Below, piece after piece: positions 17,593-27,268 of a stretch of DNA of 64,000 bases. The stretch lies in contig JAAAOJ010000037.1 of the NCBI GenBank assembly GCA_009908915.1, positions 20,629 to 84,628 on the forward strand. The letters run 5' to 3'. The translations under genes and the position numbers were made by a program. Below the pieces are notes generated by a model. It made no database searches, was not told the DNA's origin, and saw only the letters and a list, made by a program, of their open reading frames with translations. The DNA is from Planctomycetota bacterium. GTDB taxonomy: Bacteria; Planctomycetota; Phycisphaerae; SM23-33. How positions within the stretch are numbered: the first letter of the stretch is position 1; each line of letters starts with the position of its first letter.

Positions 17593-18680
17593 TCGGCACG
17601 CGGGGGCTCGGTGCGAGTGAAGGCGGTGTGGAACGCGTGGTCGAACTGCTCGCCGCGGGGCTTTCCGCGCGCGGTCACGAGATGCTCGTCTACGGCCGGG
17701 AGCGTTGCATCAGCCACGAGCCGGTTCGCGTTGGCGGGCAGTCGATCGTCACCGCCGGTTTCGGCGGCAAGCACCTGGAGGCGTTGACGCACACGGCCAC
17801 GGCGTGCTGGGACGTGCTGCGGCGGCAGGTCGACGTGGTGCATGTCCACTCGCCCGGCCCGGCGCTGCTGCTGCCGCTGGTGGTGGCGGCCGGCCTGCCG
17901 ACCGTTCTGACGATTCACGCGCCGGACTGGCGCCGGGAGAAGTGGTCGCGTCCGGCGCGGCTTGCGCTTCGGGCGGGGCTGAGCACCGGCATGCGACTGG
18001 CGGACAGGGTGACGGCCGTTGCCCCGCACCTGGCGCGGGAACTTGAGCGGCAGTTTGGACGTTCGGTCACGGTCGTGCCCAACGCTGTCGAGCCGTGGCG
18101 TATCGGTGACGAGGCGGACCTGCGGCGATGGCACCTGGCCGCGGGGCGTTACGTGCTGCATGTCGGGCGGATCGTTCCCGAGAAGCGTCTCGATGTCCTG
18201 ATCGACGCCTGGCGTCGGGCGGGGCTGGACGTGCCGCTCGTGGTCGCTGGTGGAGTGGGCGAGGCAGGCTACGCACGGCGTTGTCGGCGGGAATCGCCGG
18301 ACGGCGTGTGCTGGCTCGGCGCGGTTCGACCTGACGTGCTCGACAGCCTCTACGCCCACGCGCGGTTCGTGGTCCAGCCCAGCGTGCTTGAAGGCGCGTC
18401 GCTTGTGCTGCACGAGGCGGCGACGCACGGCCGGTGCGTGATCGCTTCGAGCACGCCGGCCAACCGTGAGGTGCTCGACGCCGCTGCTCTCTGGGTGCCG
18501 CCGGACGATGCGGCTGCATTGGCCGAGGCGATGATCCGATGTCACAACGACGCCGCGTTGCGTCGCGAGACCGGCCATCTGGCCAGCGAACACGTCGCCA
18601 CGTCGTTTACCATTCAACGCATGGTCAGTACAATGGAAAGCATGTACAAAGCGATAAGCCGCGGGGGGCGAATCACATGA
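17577..18680 (+). CDS. Family 4 glycosyltransferase
   Basis: This encodes 367 residues starting 'MRIAMIGTRGLGASEGGVER', a classic GT4 opening. Later features are 'DVVHVHSPGPALLLPLV', 'RYVLHVGRIVPEKRLDVLID', 'VPLVVAGGVGEAGYARRC' and 'QPSVLEGASLVLHEAATHG'. The frame extends further upstream, but homology and the overlap structure favour ATG 17577. The C-terminus overlaps the sugar-phosphate transferase start in an ATGA. It is the third GT4 here and presumably completes the repeat unit. Confidence 0.88.
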   Translation: MRIAMIGTRGLGASEGGVERVVELLAAGLSARGHEMLVYGRERCISHEPVRVGGQSIVTAGFGGKHLEALTHTATACWDVLRRQVDVVHVHSPGPALLLPLVVAAGLPTVLTIHAPDWRREKWSRPARLALRAGLSTGMRLADRVTAVAPHLARELERQFGRSVTVVPNAVEPWRIGDEADLRRWHLAAGRYVLHVGRIVPEKRLDVLIDAWRRAGLDVPLVVAGGVGEAGYARRCRRESPDGVCWLGAVRPDVLDSLYAHARFVVQPSVLEGASLVLHEAATHGRCVIASSTPANREVLDAAALWVPPDDAAALAEAMIRCHNDAALRRETGHLASEHVATSFTIQRMVSTMESMYKAISRGGRIT

Positions 18681-19369
18681 CACGTGTTATTTCTGCCGCC
18701 GACGCGCCGGACCTGCTGTCCCGGCTGGACGACGCGGGCAGCGAGTCCGTCGCTCCGGCCGGCGGGGCCGCCTACCTGGCGGTCAAGCGGGTGCTGGACA
18801 TCGTGCTATCGGTGGCACTGCTGGTTCTGCTCAGCCCGGTCATGCTTCTGACAGCCTTGCTCGTCAAGCTCTCCAGCCGCGGGCCGATCATCTTTTCCCA
18901 GACGCGTGCCGGCACGGACGGCCAGCCGTTTACGATGTACAAATTCCGCACGATGCGTTCCGGGGCACAGGACGACGTGGACTTCCTCCGGCATCGCAAC
19001 TACCAGAACGGCCCGGTATTCAAGCTGCCCGAGGATCCGCGCCTGACCTTCGTCGGTAAGTTCCTTCGCCGCAGCAGCATCGACGAACTGCCGCAACTCT
19101 TCAACGTCCTGCGCGGCGAGATGTCGCTTGTCGGCCCGCGACCCCTTTGGCTGCCCGAAGCCCAGCGCACCACCGGCGCCGCCCGTCTCCGCATGAAGGT
19201 CACGCCCGGTCTGACGTGCCTGTGGCAGATTTCCGGTCGTAGCGAACTGACGTACGAACAGTGGATCCTCCTGGACCTGTACTACCTGCGGTCGCGCGGG
19301 CTGCTGCTGGACCTTCTGATTATGGTCCAGACGATTCCCGCGGTGCTCTGTGGCCACGGCGCGTATTGA
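18677..19369 (+). CDS. Initiating undecaprenyl-phosphate sugar phosphotransferase
   Basis: The 230-residue protein has one N-terminal hydrophobic hairpin ('[20 protein letters not shown]') followed by the bacterial sugar transferase domain: '[20 protein letters not shown]', 'MYKFRTMR', '[20 protein letters not shown]', 'LVGPRPLW' and '[20 protein letters not shown]'. This is the short monotopic PglC/WcaJ-core type without the extra membrane domain of WbaP. It transfers a sugar-1-phosphate to undecaprenyl phosphate and so starts each repeat unit. It sits near the end of the biosynthetic series, starting in an ATGA overlap with the preceding GT4. Confidence 0.92.
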   Translation: MTRVISAADAPDLLSRLDDAGSESVAPAGGAAYLAVKRVLDIVLSVALLVLLSPVMLLTALLVKLSSRGPIIFSQTRAGTDGQPFTMYKFRTMRSGAQDDVDFLRHRNYQNGPVFKLPEDPRLTFVGKFLRRSSIDELPQLFNVLRGEMSLVGPRPLWLPEAQRTTGAARLRMKVTPGLTCLWQISGRSELTYEQWILLDLYYLRSRGLLLDLLIMVQTIPAVLCGHGAY

Positions 19370-19662
19370 TTTCCGCAGAAGCAGGCAATCCCGCGGGTTG
19401 CCGATGCAGCCGGACGCAGACCGCCGAAGCCGGAGACGGCATGGCCGCGAGAGGGTTTCTGTAAAATGCTCTAGCATATGGCAGATACAGGGGTTGCGGC
19501 AGGAGTCCGTCCGCGGCAGACGTCGGGACATCGATTTTTGCGGGGCCGCTTATTTCACCGCCCGGCTCAAAGTGTCGACATGGAGAATGTTGCCAGGCGG
19601 CACTCCGTCGGTCGTTGAGGACCGACGTTCGTCTCGGAGGGCCGCAACACAAAGGCGAGGGC

Positions 19663-21282
19663 GTGAGCGTTTTGCTGGAGATACTCGGGCGGGGCCTTGC
19701 GGAAGATCTGCGGGCCATTCTCTATCCGCTGTACGGTGGCGGGGCGATGAGCTCGGTCCAGGCACTCAAGTCGCAACTGTACGAGCAGGGCGGCCCGGAG
19801 CTTGAGCTTCAGATCGGCCTGGCCCATTGGCGAGAGGGTCAGCTTGACGATGCCCGGCAGTGGCTCGCAACGTTATGCTACCGTCAGGGCACGGCCCGGG
19901 CGGCCCTGGCGGCGATGGCGGCGCTGTCGGAGGAGCGAGGCAATCTGCGCGAAGCCGCCGAGTACCTTGATACATTGGCGGGAATCGCACCCGACGTTGC
20001 GGGGGTGCAGTTCGCACAGGGTCTGACGGCCGAGCAGCTCGACCAGCCGGAGCAGGCGGCGGGCCATTTTGCGAGGGCGATCGAGATCGACGAGGGGCAC
20101 ATCTCCGCGCACAAGCGGCTGGCAGCCGTCCAGTTGCGGCTGGGCAAACCGCGCGAGGCCCTGGCGACCTACGAGGCGCTGCGGGCGATTGCCGCCGGCG
20201 ACACGCACTTGCGGACGTCGACCGGCTGCCTGCAATTTCATTGTGGCGACTATCGCGACGCGGCCGAGAGCTTCGAGGTCGTCATCGCATTGGAGCCCGA
20301 GAATTGGGCCGCCGACAACGAGGCCGTGACCGAGCTGGTGCAGCGGGGGCAGGTGCGGGAGGCCATCGCCGTCGCCGAGGCCATGCTCGAAGACCAGGGG
20401 CCATTCGCGGATCTGCACCTGCAGGTGGCGAATCTCTACAGCCTCGTCGGCGACGACGAGCCGGCGCTGTCCCAGTACAACGAGGCGCTGAGTATCTGCC
20501 CCGACTATCTCGAAGCGCTGATCAAGCTGGCGACGCATCACCTGCTGTTCGATCGATGGGAAGACTCGGCGGAGGCCTTCGGGCGGGCCGCATTGTGCAG
20601 CGAGCGGCTGCTGGTGAACTACATCGGCATGGGGGTCTCGCAGGCGGCGGCGAATGACATCCAAGTGGCGGCGCGGACCCTGGATCTGGCCAGTGCCGTC
20701 GACCCCAACAGCACGCTGCTGTTGACGCAGATGATCCGCCTGCATCGCCGGCTGGCGCAGGCCGCCGCGTTCGGCGAGCCGTCCGCCGGAATGATCGTGC
20801 CCGGCGAGCCGCTCGAACGTGCGCTCGAACCGGAATTGCGGTGCCACATGGAACGGGTCGCTCGCCAGCCCCTGCGGCCGGAGGGGCACTTCCTGCTGGG
20901 CGTGCTGCTGCGGTCGCTCGGGCACCCGCGGCAGGCCGCCAGCGAGTTCGTCCGGACTGCCCGGCTGCACCCCACGCACGTGCCGGCGCTGATCAAGCTG
21001 GGGCTTGTACTGAAGGAACTGGAACACGATCGGCTGTCGGCACGGATCTTCCACAGCCTCTTCAGCGTACCGGGCGAGCAGATCGAGGCGCATTACCGCC
21101 TGGCCGTGACGTCCACGCAGCATGGCCAGGTTGACGAACTGGCCCGGCGAATGGCGGCCCGCAGCGAGGAGAAGGACCTGGCCGACATTCGGGCCGACCT
21201 CGCACTGTCGCTGCAGCACATGGGGTTGATGGATCGCGGGGCGAGCACGTGGCGGGCACTGCGTGAGACGCATCGCGTCTGA
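19663..21282 (+). CDS. Large TPR-repeat protein at the end of the polysaccharide locus
   Basis: The 539-residue protein is built almost wholly from tetratricopeptide-like helical pairs, for example 'LEQLDQPEQAAGHFARAI'-type repeats around residues 115-210 and 'HFLLGVLLRSLGHPRQAASE' near 410. No signal peptide or membrane segment is seen. I prefer GTG 19663 with AAAGGCGAGGG upstream; an ATG at 19615 would add 16 basic residues without homology. A 290-bp gap with no gene separates it from the sugar transferase, so it may have its own promoter. TPR proteins often scaffold polysaccharide assembly machinery, but a direct role is inference. Confidence 0.82.
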   Translation: MSVLLEILGRGLAEDLRAILYPLYGGGAMSSVQALKSQLYEQGGPELELQIGLAHWREGQLDDARQWLATLCYRQGTARAALAAMAALSEERGNLREAAEYLDTLAGIAPDVAGVQFAQGLTAEQLDQPEQAAGHFARAIEIDEGHISAHKRLAAVQLRLGKPREALATYEALRAIAAGDTHLRTSTGCLQFHCGDYRDAAESFEVVIALEPENWAADNEAVTELVQRGQVREAIAVAEAMLEDQGPFADLHLQVANLYSLVGDDEPALSQYNEALSICPDYLEALIKLATHHLLFDRWEDSAEAFGRAALCSERLLVNYIGMGVSQAAANDIQVAARTLDLASAVDPNSTLLLTQMIRLHRRLAQAAAFGEPSAGMIVPGEPLERALEPELRCHMERVARQPLRPEGHFLLGVLLRSLGHPRQAASEFVRTARLHPTHVPALIKLGLVLKELEHDRLSARIFHSLFSVPGEQIEAHYRLAVTSTQHGQVDELARRMAARSEEKDLADIRADLALSLQHMGLMDRGASTWRALRETHRV

Positions 21283-21333
21283 CCGACGAAGGGAACATCG
21301 ACAGTCAACTGGTGAGGTGGCGCGGAAAGGGTC

Positions 21334-21363
21334 CAGGCCCGGGGACCGCCTGTCCCGGGCCTG
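21334..21363. terminator. Convergent terminator-like hairpin
   Basis: Arms CAGGCCCGGG (21334-21343) and CCCGGGCCTG (21354-21363) are perfect complements with a ten-base loop. It lies between the ends of the convergent TPR gene and the oxidoreductase gene, where a bidirectional terminator is expected. No T-run follows on either side, so Rho-independent function is not certain. Confidence 0.65.
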
Positions 21364-21378
21364 CGTTGTGCGGTTCGG

Positions 21379-22425
21379 CTACTGGCGAATCTGGACCGGC
21401 TTGCCGGTGCTGGCGGATGTGTAGATCGCATCGAGCAGCTTCATGACGGTCACGCCTTCCTCGCCGGTGGCGATGTGCGGCTGGTCGTTGACGATGCTGT
21501 CAATGAAGTGGTAGTACGAGCTCTGGCAGCCCGGCACGGGCGGGTGGACTTTCATGTCGTACTGCGTGCCGTGCTTCTCCAGGTAGACCTCGGCTTCGTA
21601 GTCGTAGGTCTCGTTGATGTTGTACTGCTTCAGGCCGGCGTCGGTCCCAAGCAGCCGCGTGTACTGCAGCTCGCGCTGGCGGATGTTGACGGCCCAGGAG
21701 GCTTCGATCTCCAGCATCGCGCCGTTGGCGAAGCGGATCATGCCCACGGCGAGGTCTTCAACGTCGTAGGTCTTCTTCGCGGCTCTGGCGAACCGCGTGG
21801 CGATGGGGTTGTACGTGCCGCCCATGACGTAGGTCGGCTTGGGGTAGCCCATCAGCCACAGGGCCAGGTCCAGCCGATGCACGCCCAGGTCGATCAGCGG
21901 CCCGCCGCCGGAGAGGGCCTTCGTGCCGAACCAGCCGCCGAAGCCGGGTATGCCCCGCCGGCGGTGCCAGACCGTCTGGCCGTAGTAAATATCGCCCAGC
22001 TCGCCCTCGGCGACCAGCGTCTTGAGGGCCTGCGACTGCGGGCTGAAGCGGTAGCTGAAGTTGATCATCAGCCGCTTGCGAGCCTTCTTGCTTGCATCGA
22101 GCATGGCTTGGGCCTCGCGGGCGTTCATGGCCATCGGCTTGTCGCACAGGACGTGACAGCCGGCCTTGAGGGCGGCGATGGTCAGCGGCTTGTGGAACGT
22201 GTTGGGCGTCACAACGCTGACGACGTCCAGTGTCTCGTCCTTCAGCATGGTCTTGGCATCGGTATAGCGGCCTTCCACGCCGAACTCCTCAGCCCGCTGC
22301 TCCAGGCGATCGGGGTTGGTGTCAGCGACGGCGACGACCTCGGCCTGCGGGTGGCTCTGATAGCCCTTGACGTGGCCGGTGCCCATGCCCAGGCCGATTA
22401 CGCCGCATCGAATCTTCTTCGACAT
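21379..22425 (-). CDS. Gfo/Idh/MocA-family oxidoreductase
   Basis: The 348-residue protein has an N-terminal Rossmann fold with 'CGVIGLGMGTGHVKGY' and the catalytic Lys region 'HVLCDKPMAMN' (Lys96, equivalent to the EKP motif). The C-terminal substrate domain contains 'PLIDLGVHRLDLALWLMG', in which the Asp and His are the usual catalytic pair. Members oxidise or epimerise sugars and sugar derivatives with NAD(P). The gene is 28 bases downstream of a ThuA-domain gene on the same strand. In rhizobia a ThuA/ThuB pair oxidises trehalose-type disaccharides to 3-keto sugars, so a 3-keto-glycoside pathway is the best guess. It uses ATG 22425 with a nearby purine-rich GGAG site. Confidence 0.9.
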   Translation of the reverse strand: MSKKIRCGVIGLGMGTGHVKGYQSHPQAEVVAVADTNPDRLEQRAEEFGVEGRYTDAKTMLKDETLDVVSVVTPNTFHKPLTIAALKAGCHVLCDKPMAMNAREAQAMLDASKKARKRLMINFSYRFSPQSQALKTLVAEGELGDIYYGQTVWHRRRGIPGFGGWFGTKALSGGGPLIDLGVHRLDLALWLMGYPKPTYVMGGTYNPIATRFARAAKKTYDVEDLAVGMIRFANGAMLEIEASWAVNIRQRELQYTRLLGTDAGLKQYNINETYDYEAEVYLEKHGTQYDMKVHPPVPGCQSSYYHFIDSIVNDQPHIATGEEGVTVMKLLDAIYTSASTGKPVQIRQ

Positions 22426-22453
22426 ATCATGGCTCCTGTGCTGCTTGGAGGAG

Positions 22454-23224
22454 TTACTGCTGAATCCCGGCCTTGCCGAAATCGACGTCCTTGGGCTCGA
22501 CCTCCTCCAGCGGGTCCGGGCACTTGATGGCGCCGGCGGTTTTTCTGCGCCTGCGCGGGGCCGCCCAACGGCAGGCGTTGGCGATGACTGTCATCACGTC
22601 GTCGTTGTAGAAGATGGGGTAGGTCTCGTGGCCGGGGCGGAAGTAGAAGAGCCGCCCGTTGCCGCGCTGCCACGTGCAGCCGCTGCGGAAGACCTCGCCG
22701 CCCTCGAACCAACTGACGAAGATCAGCTCCTCCGGCGTGGGGATGTCGAACCGCTCGCCGTACATCTCGGTGTTCGGCAGCTCGATGTACTCGCCGATGC
22801 CTTCGGTGATCGGGTGGCTCGGGGCGAGGTTCCAGAGGCGCTCCTTCTCGGCGATCTCGCGCCACTTCAGCGAGCAGTTCGTGCCCAGCATGCGCTTGAA
22901 GATCTTCGAGAAGTGACCGCTGTGCAGCACGATCAGGCCCATGCCTTCCAGCACGCGCTGCTGAACGCGACTGACGATTTCGTCCTGGACGTCTCCGTGG
23001 GCCGCGTGGCCCCACCAGATCAGCACGTCGGTCTTGTCGAGCACCTCTTCGGTCAGGCCGTGCTCCGGCTCGTCCAGCGTGGCGGTGGTGGCCTCAAGGC
23101 CGGCCTTGTTGAGAAACGCGGCGATGACGGCATGCATGCCGTCGGGGTAAAGCTTCTTGACCGCGTCGTTCTGCTTCTCGTGGCAAAACTCGTTCCAGAC
23201 GGTCACGCGGATTGCTGCGGGCAT
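22454..23224 (-). CDS. ThuA-domain (trehalose utilisation) protein
   Basis: The 256-residue protein begins '[17 protein letters not shown]' and has the flavodoxin/glutamine-amidotransferase-like ThuA fold signatures: '[20 protein letters not shown]', '[20 protein letters not shown]', '[20 protein letters not shown]' and '[17 protein letters not shown]'. No signal peptide is seen, so it is cytosolic. I chose ATG 23224 because AGGAG is correctly placed and homology begins there; the frame extends into repeat DNA upstream. It is the first gene of a two-gene operon with the Gfo/Idh/MocA oxidoreductase. Recent biochemical views of the family favour acting on 3-keto-glycosides. Basic C-terminal residues (RRRRK) are unusual for the family. 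Confidence 0.88.
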   Translation of the reverse strand: MPAAIRVTVWNEFCHEKQNDAVKKLYPDGMHAVIAAFLNKAGLEATTATLDEPEHGLTEEVLDKTDVLIWWGHAAHGDVQDEIVSRVQQRVLEGMGLIVLHSGHFSKIFKRMLGTNCSLKWREIAEKERLWNLAPSHPITEGIGEYIELPNTEMYGERFDIPTPEELIFVSWFEGGEVFRSGCTWQRGNGRLFYFRPGHETYPIFYNDDVMTVIANACRWAAPRRRRKTAGAIKCPDPLEEVEPKDVDFGKAGIQQ

Positions 23225-23280
23225 ACCGATCTCCTGTGGTTCTTGTGTCTCTACGAACAAACGAACAACGCAGAATGCCT

Positions 23281-23467
23281 GGCCGCCCGTCTCGGAAGCT
23301 GTCGCTGCCGTGGTCGGGCGTTTTGCCTGCGCGCCATCGTTACGAAAACTCGGTCTTGTGCGAATTGCCGAACGAACGAATGAACCAATGCGCCTGCGTT
23401 TCCGCTCCTTGGTGTTCGGCAAAGTGCGTCGACGCTCGCGACGCGATCCATGTCTAAACGGACTGCT
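23281..23467. mobile_element. MITE-like dispersed repeat, copy 1 (non-coding)
   Basis: This stretch aligns by eye with 61261-61481: shared segments include GGAAGCTGTCGCTGC at the left, an AAACTCGGTCT block followed by TGCGAATTG, then CGCCTGCGTTTCCG and the right end GATCCATGTCTAAACGGA. The right end of each copy, read on the minus strand, starts AGCAGTCC and resembles the left end (AGCAGCCC in copy 2), so the ends form imperfect terminal inverted repeats. The copies differ mainly by indels. It sits upstream of the ThuA gene. No open frame of its own is evident. Confidence 0.6.
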
Positions 23468-23774
23468 ATTGTCGGGTATTTCTCCGCGGGTTCAACCACT
23501 CATGGCGAATACAAATCCTGTGAAATGCCGACGTATCTTCGATGTCCAATCCGCTGTCTGACAATCTGCTGCGAGGCCGGGGCGACGCGCACGCCGCCGA
23601 GAGTATCGACGCTGGCAGAGCGAGTCAGGTGAAGCCTGACGGCGAGACGTACGGGGTCCAGACGATTCGTCAGTGGCGGAGTACCTGCTTCATCACCTGT
23701 TGACGCGGTGCAGCGGTGCCAACGGCGTCCCTACGGGAGTGCCGCACCGCGCAGAGCGTGTGCGGGGGAGTGTA
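23468..23774. other. Gene-free spacer downstream of aat
   Basis: I see no credible gene or RNA here. The only structure noticed is a short hairpin, GTCAGG-TGAAG-CCTGAC, around 23625-23641, which could be a weak terminator. Confidence 0.5.
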
Positions 23775-24389
23775 TCAGGCAAACCGCACATGGCGGTCAA
23801 GGGCATTGCCGAGCAGGGCGGCGTAGTCGTCGGCGGGCAGTTCGATGGCCCCGAAGGTCTGCAGGTGCGGCGTGGCCCACTGGATATCGCAGAACGCAAA
23901 GCCGCGCTGCCGCAGACGTTCGATGAGATGCACCAGCGCGACTTTCCCGGCGTCGGTCCGGCGGTGGAACATGCTCTCGGCGAAGAATGCTCCCGCCAGG
24001 GCCACCCCGTAGACCCCGCCGACCGGATCCTCCTCGCCGATGGCCCCGGCAGGCCAGGCCTCCACGCTGTGGGCGAAGCCGGCGTCGTGCAGGTGCGTGT
24101 AGGCGGCCAGCATTCTCGGGCCGATCCACGTGCCCTCCGGACGGTCCGCACACAGCCGCATCACCCGCTCGAACGCCTCGTTGACCGTGCAGGCATACGC
24201 GCCGCGGCGGATTGTCCGCCTCAGCGATCGCGATACGTGAAACCGCTCGTCCAGCGGCAGCAGGCCTCGCCGCTGCGGGCGATACCACCAGATCGTGCCG
24301 TCCTCTTCCATGGGGAAGGCGGCCGAGGCGTATGCACTGAGCAGGTTCTCCGGCTGCAGGTCTTTCGGGATGTCGCCGCGTCCGGCCAT
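23775..24389 (-). CDS. aat: Leucyl/phenylalanyl-tRNA-protein transferase
   Basis: The 204-residue enzyme transfers Leu or Phe from aminoacyl-tRNA to N-terminal Arg/Lys of proteins, marking them for ClpS-ClpAP degradation in the bacterial N-end rule. Recognised motifs are 'NLLSAYASAAFPMEEDG', 'WWYRPQRRGLLPL', 'TWIGPRMLAAYTHLHDAGFA' with 'HSVEAW', and 'GGVYGVALAGAFFAESMF'. The end 'FCDIQWATPHLQTFGAIELP' is the conserved acceptor loop. The length is near the family norm. I chose ATG 24389 by homology; the ribosome binding site is weak and the frame stays open far upstream through the complementary strand of proA. It is divergent from proA. Confidence 0.93.
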   Translation of the reverse strand: MAGRGDIPKDLQPENLLSAYASAAFPMEEDGTIWWYRPQRRGLLPLDERFHVSRSLRRTIRRGAYACTVNEAFERVMRLCADRPEGTWIGPRMLAAYTHLHDAGFAHSVEAWPAGAIGEEDPVGGVYGVALAGAFFAESMFHRRTDAGKVALVHLIERLRQRGFAFCDIQWATPHLQTFGAIELPADDYAALLGNALDRHVRFA

Positions 24390-24608
24390 GGGCGAGAGTC
24401 TACCGCCCGCCGCTGCGTCACGTAAACGGTGTGGACGGGTCAGTTCTACATGGAGTTGAGTCGCCACGCTCGCGCCCTTCATGCGTGCCGGCGTCCCCGC
24501 AGTATACTGCGCGACCTCGGCGAGGTCCATTGCCGGACGCGTACTGTTCACGCCGCCGGCCGCGCGGTACACTGCGGCCCCGAATCGCATTGCAGGCAGG
24601 AGACCCCC

Positions 24609-25865
24609 ATGGACATGACGCAGTATATTACCGACCTGGCCCAGGCGGCGCGGAAGGCCGCCGGCGTGCTGGCCTGCACGACCGGCGAGATACGCGACAA
24701 GGCACTGCTGGCCTGTGCGGCCGCCCTCCGCGAGGCCAGTGACGACATCCAGGCCGCCAACACCAAAGACCTCGCCGGCGCCGACGAACTCGGCCTGACC
24801 GACGCGATGACAAAGCGGCTGGTCCTCAACGACGCCAAGGTCGAGGGCATGGCCGTCGCGCTGGCAGACATCGCCGCGCAGGTCGACCCAGTCGGCAAAA
24901 CGATCACTGCCTACAATCGTCCCAACGGCCTGCGGCTGGAGAAGCGTCGCGTGCCGATCGGCGTGATCGGTATCGTGTTTGAGTCGAGGCCGAACGTTAC
25001 GTCCGACGCGGCCGGGCTGTGCCTCAAGAGCGGCAACGCCTGCATCCTGCGGGGCGGCAAGGAAGCGATCAACTCCAACCTCGCCATCGCCGCGGCGATC
25101 AAGCGGGGGCTCGCCGCCGCCTGCCTGCCCGCCGAGGCCGTCACCGTCCTGGAGACCACCGACCGGGCGGCCGTGTCGGCCATGGCGACGGCCGAGGGAC
25201 TGATCGACCTGATTATCCCCCGCGGCGGTCATGGGCTGATTCGCGCCGTCATGGAAGCGGCCAGCATCCCTGTCATCAAGCACCTCGACGGTATCTGCCA
25301 CGTGTACGTTCACGCCGAGGCCGACCTGGACATGGCCGAGGCCATCGCCGTTAACGCCAAATGCGAATACCCCGCCGTCTGCAACGCCATGGAAACACTG
25401 CTCGTCGACGCCGCCGTCGCCGAGACGTTCCTGCCGCGCGTTGCCGCCGCGTTGAAAGACGCCGGCGTGGAACTCCGCGGCGGTGACCGCTGCCGGGCGA
25501 TTATACCGGACATGGGCAAAGCCACCGAGGACGACTGGGCAACCGAATATCTGGACCTCGTGCTGTCGATCCGCGTCGTCGACGACATCGCCGCGGCCGT
25601 CGAGCACATCAACACCTACGGCAGCATGCACACCGATGCGATCGTCACGCGCAGCATCGCCGCCGCCGAGCAGTTCATCACCAACGTCGACGCCTCGAGT
25701 GTGATGGTCAACGCCTCGACGCGCTGGGCCGACGGCGGCCGATACGGCCTGGGCGCCGAGATCGGCATCAGCACGGACAAACTCCACGCCCGCGGCCCGA
25801 TGGGGGCCGAGGACCTGACGAGCACTAAGTGGATCGTCACCGGCCAGGGCCATGTCGTCGAGTAA
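24609..25865 (+). CDS. proA: Gamma-glutamyl phosphate reductase
   Basis: This 418-residue enzyme reduces gamma-glutamyl phosphate to glutamate-5-semialdehyde with NADPH, the second step of proline synthesis. It shows 'RVPIGVIGIVFESRPNVTSD', 'GNACILRGGKEAINSN', 'LIIPRGGHGLIRAV' and the catalytic cysteine region 'AKCEYPAVCNAMETLLV'. The C-terminus 'STRWADGGRYGLGAEIGIST' is also typical. ATG 24609 has CAGGAG eight bases upstream and aligns with the family start, although the frame opens earlier. The glutamate kinase partner ProB is not in this window. The sulfatase gene follows 29 bases later on the same strand. Confidence 0.96.
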   Translation: MDMTQYITDLAQAARKAAGVLACTTGEIRDKALLACAAALREASDDIQAANTKDLAGADELGLTDAMTKRLVLNDAKVEGMAVALADIAAQVDPVGKTITAYNRPNGLRLEKRRVPIGVIGIVFESRPNVTSDAAGLCLKSGNACILRGGKEAINSNLAIAAAIKRGLAAACLPAEAVTVLETTDRAAVSAMATAEGLIDLIIPRGGHGLIRAVMEAASIPVIKHLDGICHVYVHAEADLDMAEAIAVNAKCEYPAVCNAMETLLVDAAVAETFLPRVAAALKDAGVELRGGDRCRAIIPDMGKATEDDWATEYLDLVLSIRVVDDIAAAVEHINTYGSMHTDAIVTRSIAAAEQFITNVDASSVMVNASTRWADGGRYGLGAEIGISTDKLHARGPMGAEDLTSTKWIVTGQGHVVE

Positions 25866-25894
25866 GATCACAAAGCCGTGAAGAAACACCTACA

Positions 25895-27268
25895 ATGTCG
25901 ACGAAGCCTAACGTCATTGTCCTCTTCAGCGATCAGCAGCGATGGGACACCGTCAGTTGCTATGGCGAGCCGCTCGGTTCGCAGTTCAACCTGACGCCGA
26001 ACCTGGACCGCCTGGCCGCCGAGGGCATGCGGTTCGAGCACGCCTTCACCTGCCAGCCCGTCTGCGGCCCCGCCCGTGCGTGCCTGCAGACCGGCAAGTG
26101 GGCCACCGAGGTCGGATGCTACCAGAACCACACCATGCCTCCCGCCGAGGAGATGCGGCTGGCGCCGGCGTTTAATGCGGCCGGCTATCAGACGGCCTAC
26201 ATCGGTAAGTGGCACCTGGCGAGTTTCGGCGAACACGGCGGGCCGGATGACTTCCGCACCCGCCCCATCCCGCCCGAGCGACGCGGCGGCTATGAGTACT
26301 GGCTGGCCAGCGACGTGCTCGAGTTCACCAGTCACGGATATGACGGGCACATGTTCGATGGCGACGGCAACAAGCGCGAGTTCGAGCCCGGCCGCTACCG
26401 GGCCGACGCCGTCGGCGACTGGGCGGTCGAGTTTATCGAGAATCGCGACCGCGAGCGGCCGTTCTTTCTGATGGTCTCGTGGATCGAGCCGCACCACCAG
26501 AACGATACGGACCGCTACGAAGGCCCGCGCGGCAGCAAGGAGCAGTTCGCGAATTTCACGACGCCGGGCGACCTGGCTGACACCGATGGCGACTGGCGCG
26601 AGACCCTGGCCGACTATCTCGGCTGTTGCCGTTCACTGGACGAGAACGTCGGGCGCATCCGGGCGGCCCTGGAGGACCAGGGCATCGCCGAGGAGACGGT
26701 CATCCTCTACACGTCGGACCACGGCAGCCATTTCCGGACCCGCAACGCCGAGTACAAACGCTCGTGTCACGACGGATGCATTCGCATTCCGATGATCGCC
26801 TGGGGCGGGGCGTTCCGCGGTCAGCCGCCGGCTGGGCAACTGGCCAGCCTGATCGACGTACCCCCGACGCTGCTGACGGCCGCCGGCATTGACGTGCCAG
26901 AGGCGTTTCGCGGTTGGCCGCTGCAGCAGCTTGTAGACGGGCCCGCCCGGCAGTGGCGGGACGAGGTCTTTCTGCAGGTCAGCGAGGACCATATCGGCCG
27001 GGCGATCCGCACGCCGCGATGGACCTACGAGGTTGTCGCCGACAGCACGGAGGAAGGTAGGTCCGGCAGGGGGGCGCCGGCGGCGGAGACCTACAGGGAA
27101 GCCCACTTCTACGACAATGACGCCGACCCGCATCAACGCAACAACCTGGTGGCCGACCCGGCCTACGCCGACGTTCGTGACGAACTTCGCCGGCGTCTGC
27201 TGGCACGCATCGAAGCGGCGGAAGGCGCCCGGCCCGAAATCCATATTGCACAGGAGCCCGATGGATAG
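25895..27268 (+). CDS. Sulfatase with Cys-type formylglycine motif, no signal peptide
   Basis: The 457-residue protein starts 'MSTKPNVIVLFSDQQRWDT', the metal-binding N-terminus of type I sulfatases. The modification motif C-x-P-x-R is present as CGPAR with Cys57, which would be oxidised to formylglycine. Other hallmarks are 'GYQTAYIGKWHL', 'RPFFLMVSWIEPHHQND' and 'TVILYTSDHGSHF'. There is no signal peptide, unlike most planctomycete sulfatases, so it should act in the cytoplasm on imported sulfated sugars or another sulfate ester. A start further left (25829) would fall inside proA. Its stop overlaps the next small gene by eight bases. Substrate unknown. Confidence 0.93.
   Translation: MSTKPNVIVLFSDQQRWDTVSCYGEPLGSQFNLTPNLDRLAAEGMRFEHAFTCQPVCGPARACLQTGKWATEVGCYQNHTMPPAEEMRLAPAFNAAGYQTAYIGKWHLASFGEHGGPDDFRTRPIPPERRGGYEYWLASDVLEFTSHGYDGHMFDGDGNKREFEPGRYRADAVGDWAVEFIENRDRERPFFLMVSWIEPHHQNDTDRYEGPRGSKEQFANFTTPGDLADTDGDWRETLADYLGCCRSLDENVGRIRAALEDQGIAEETVILYTSDHGSHFRTRNAEYKRSCHDGCIRIPMIAWGGAFRGQPPAGQLASLIDVPPTLLTAAGIDVPEAFRGWPLQQLVDGPARQWRDEVFLQVSEDHIGRAIRTPRWTYEVVADSTEEGRSGRGAPAAETYREAHFYDNDADPHQRNNLVADPAYADVRDELRRRLLARIEAAEGARPEIHIAQEPDG

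Noticed and set aside
24429..24608. Extended proA start
   Set aside because: Family alignment and the ribosome binding site both place the start at 24609.
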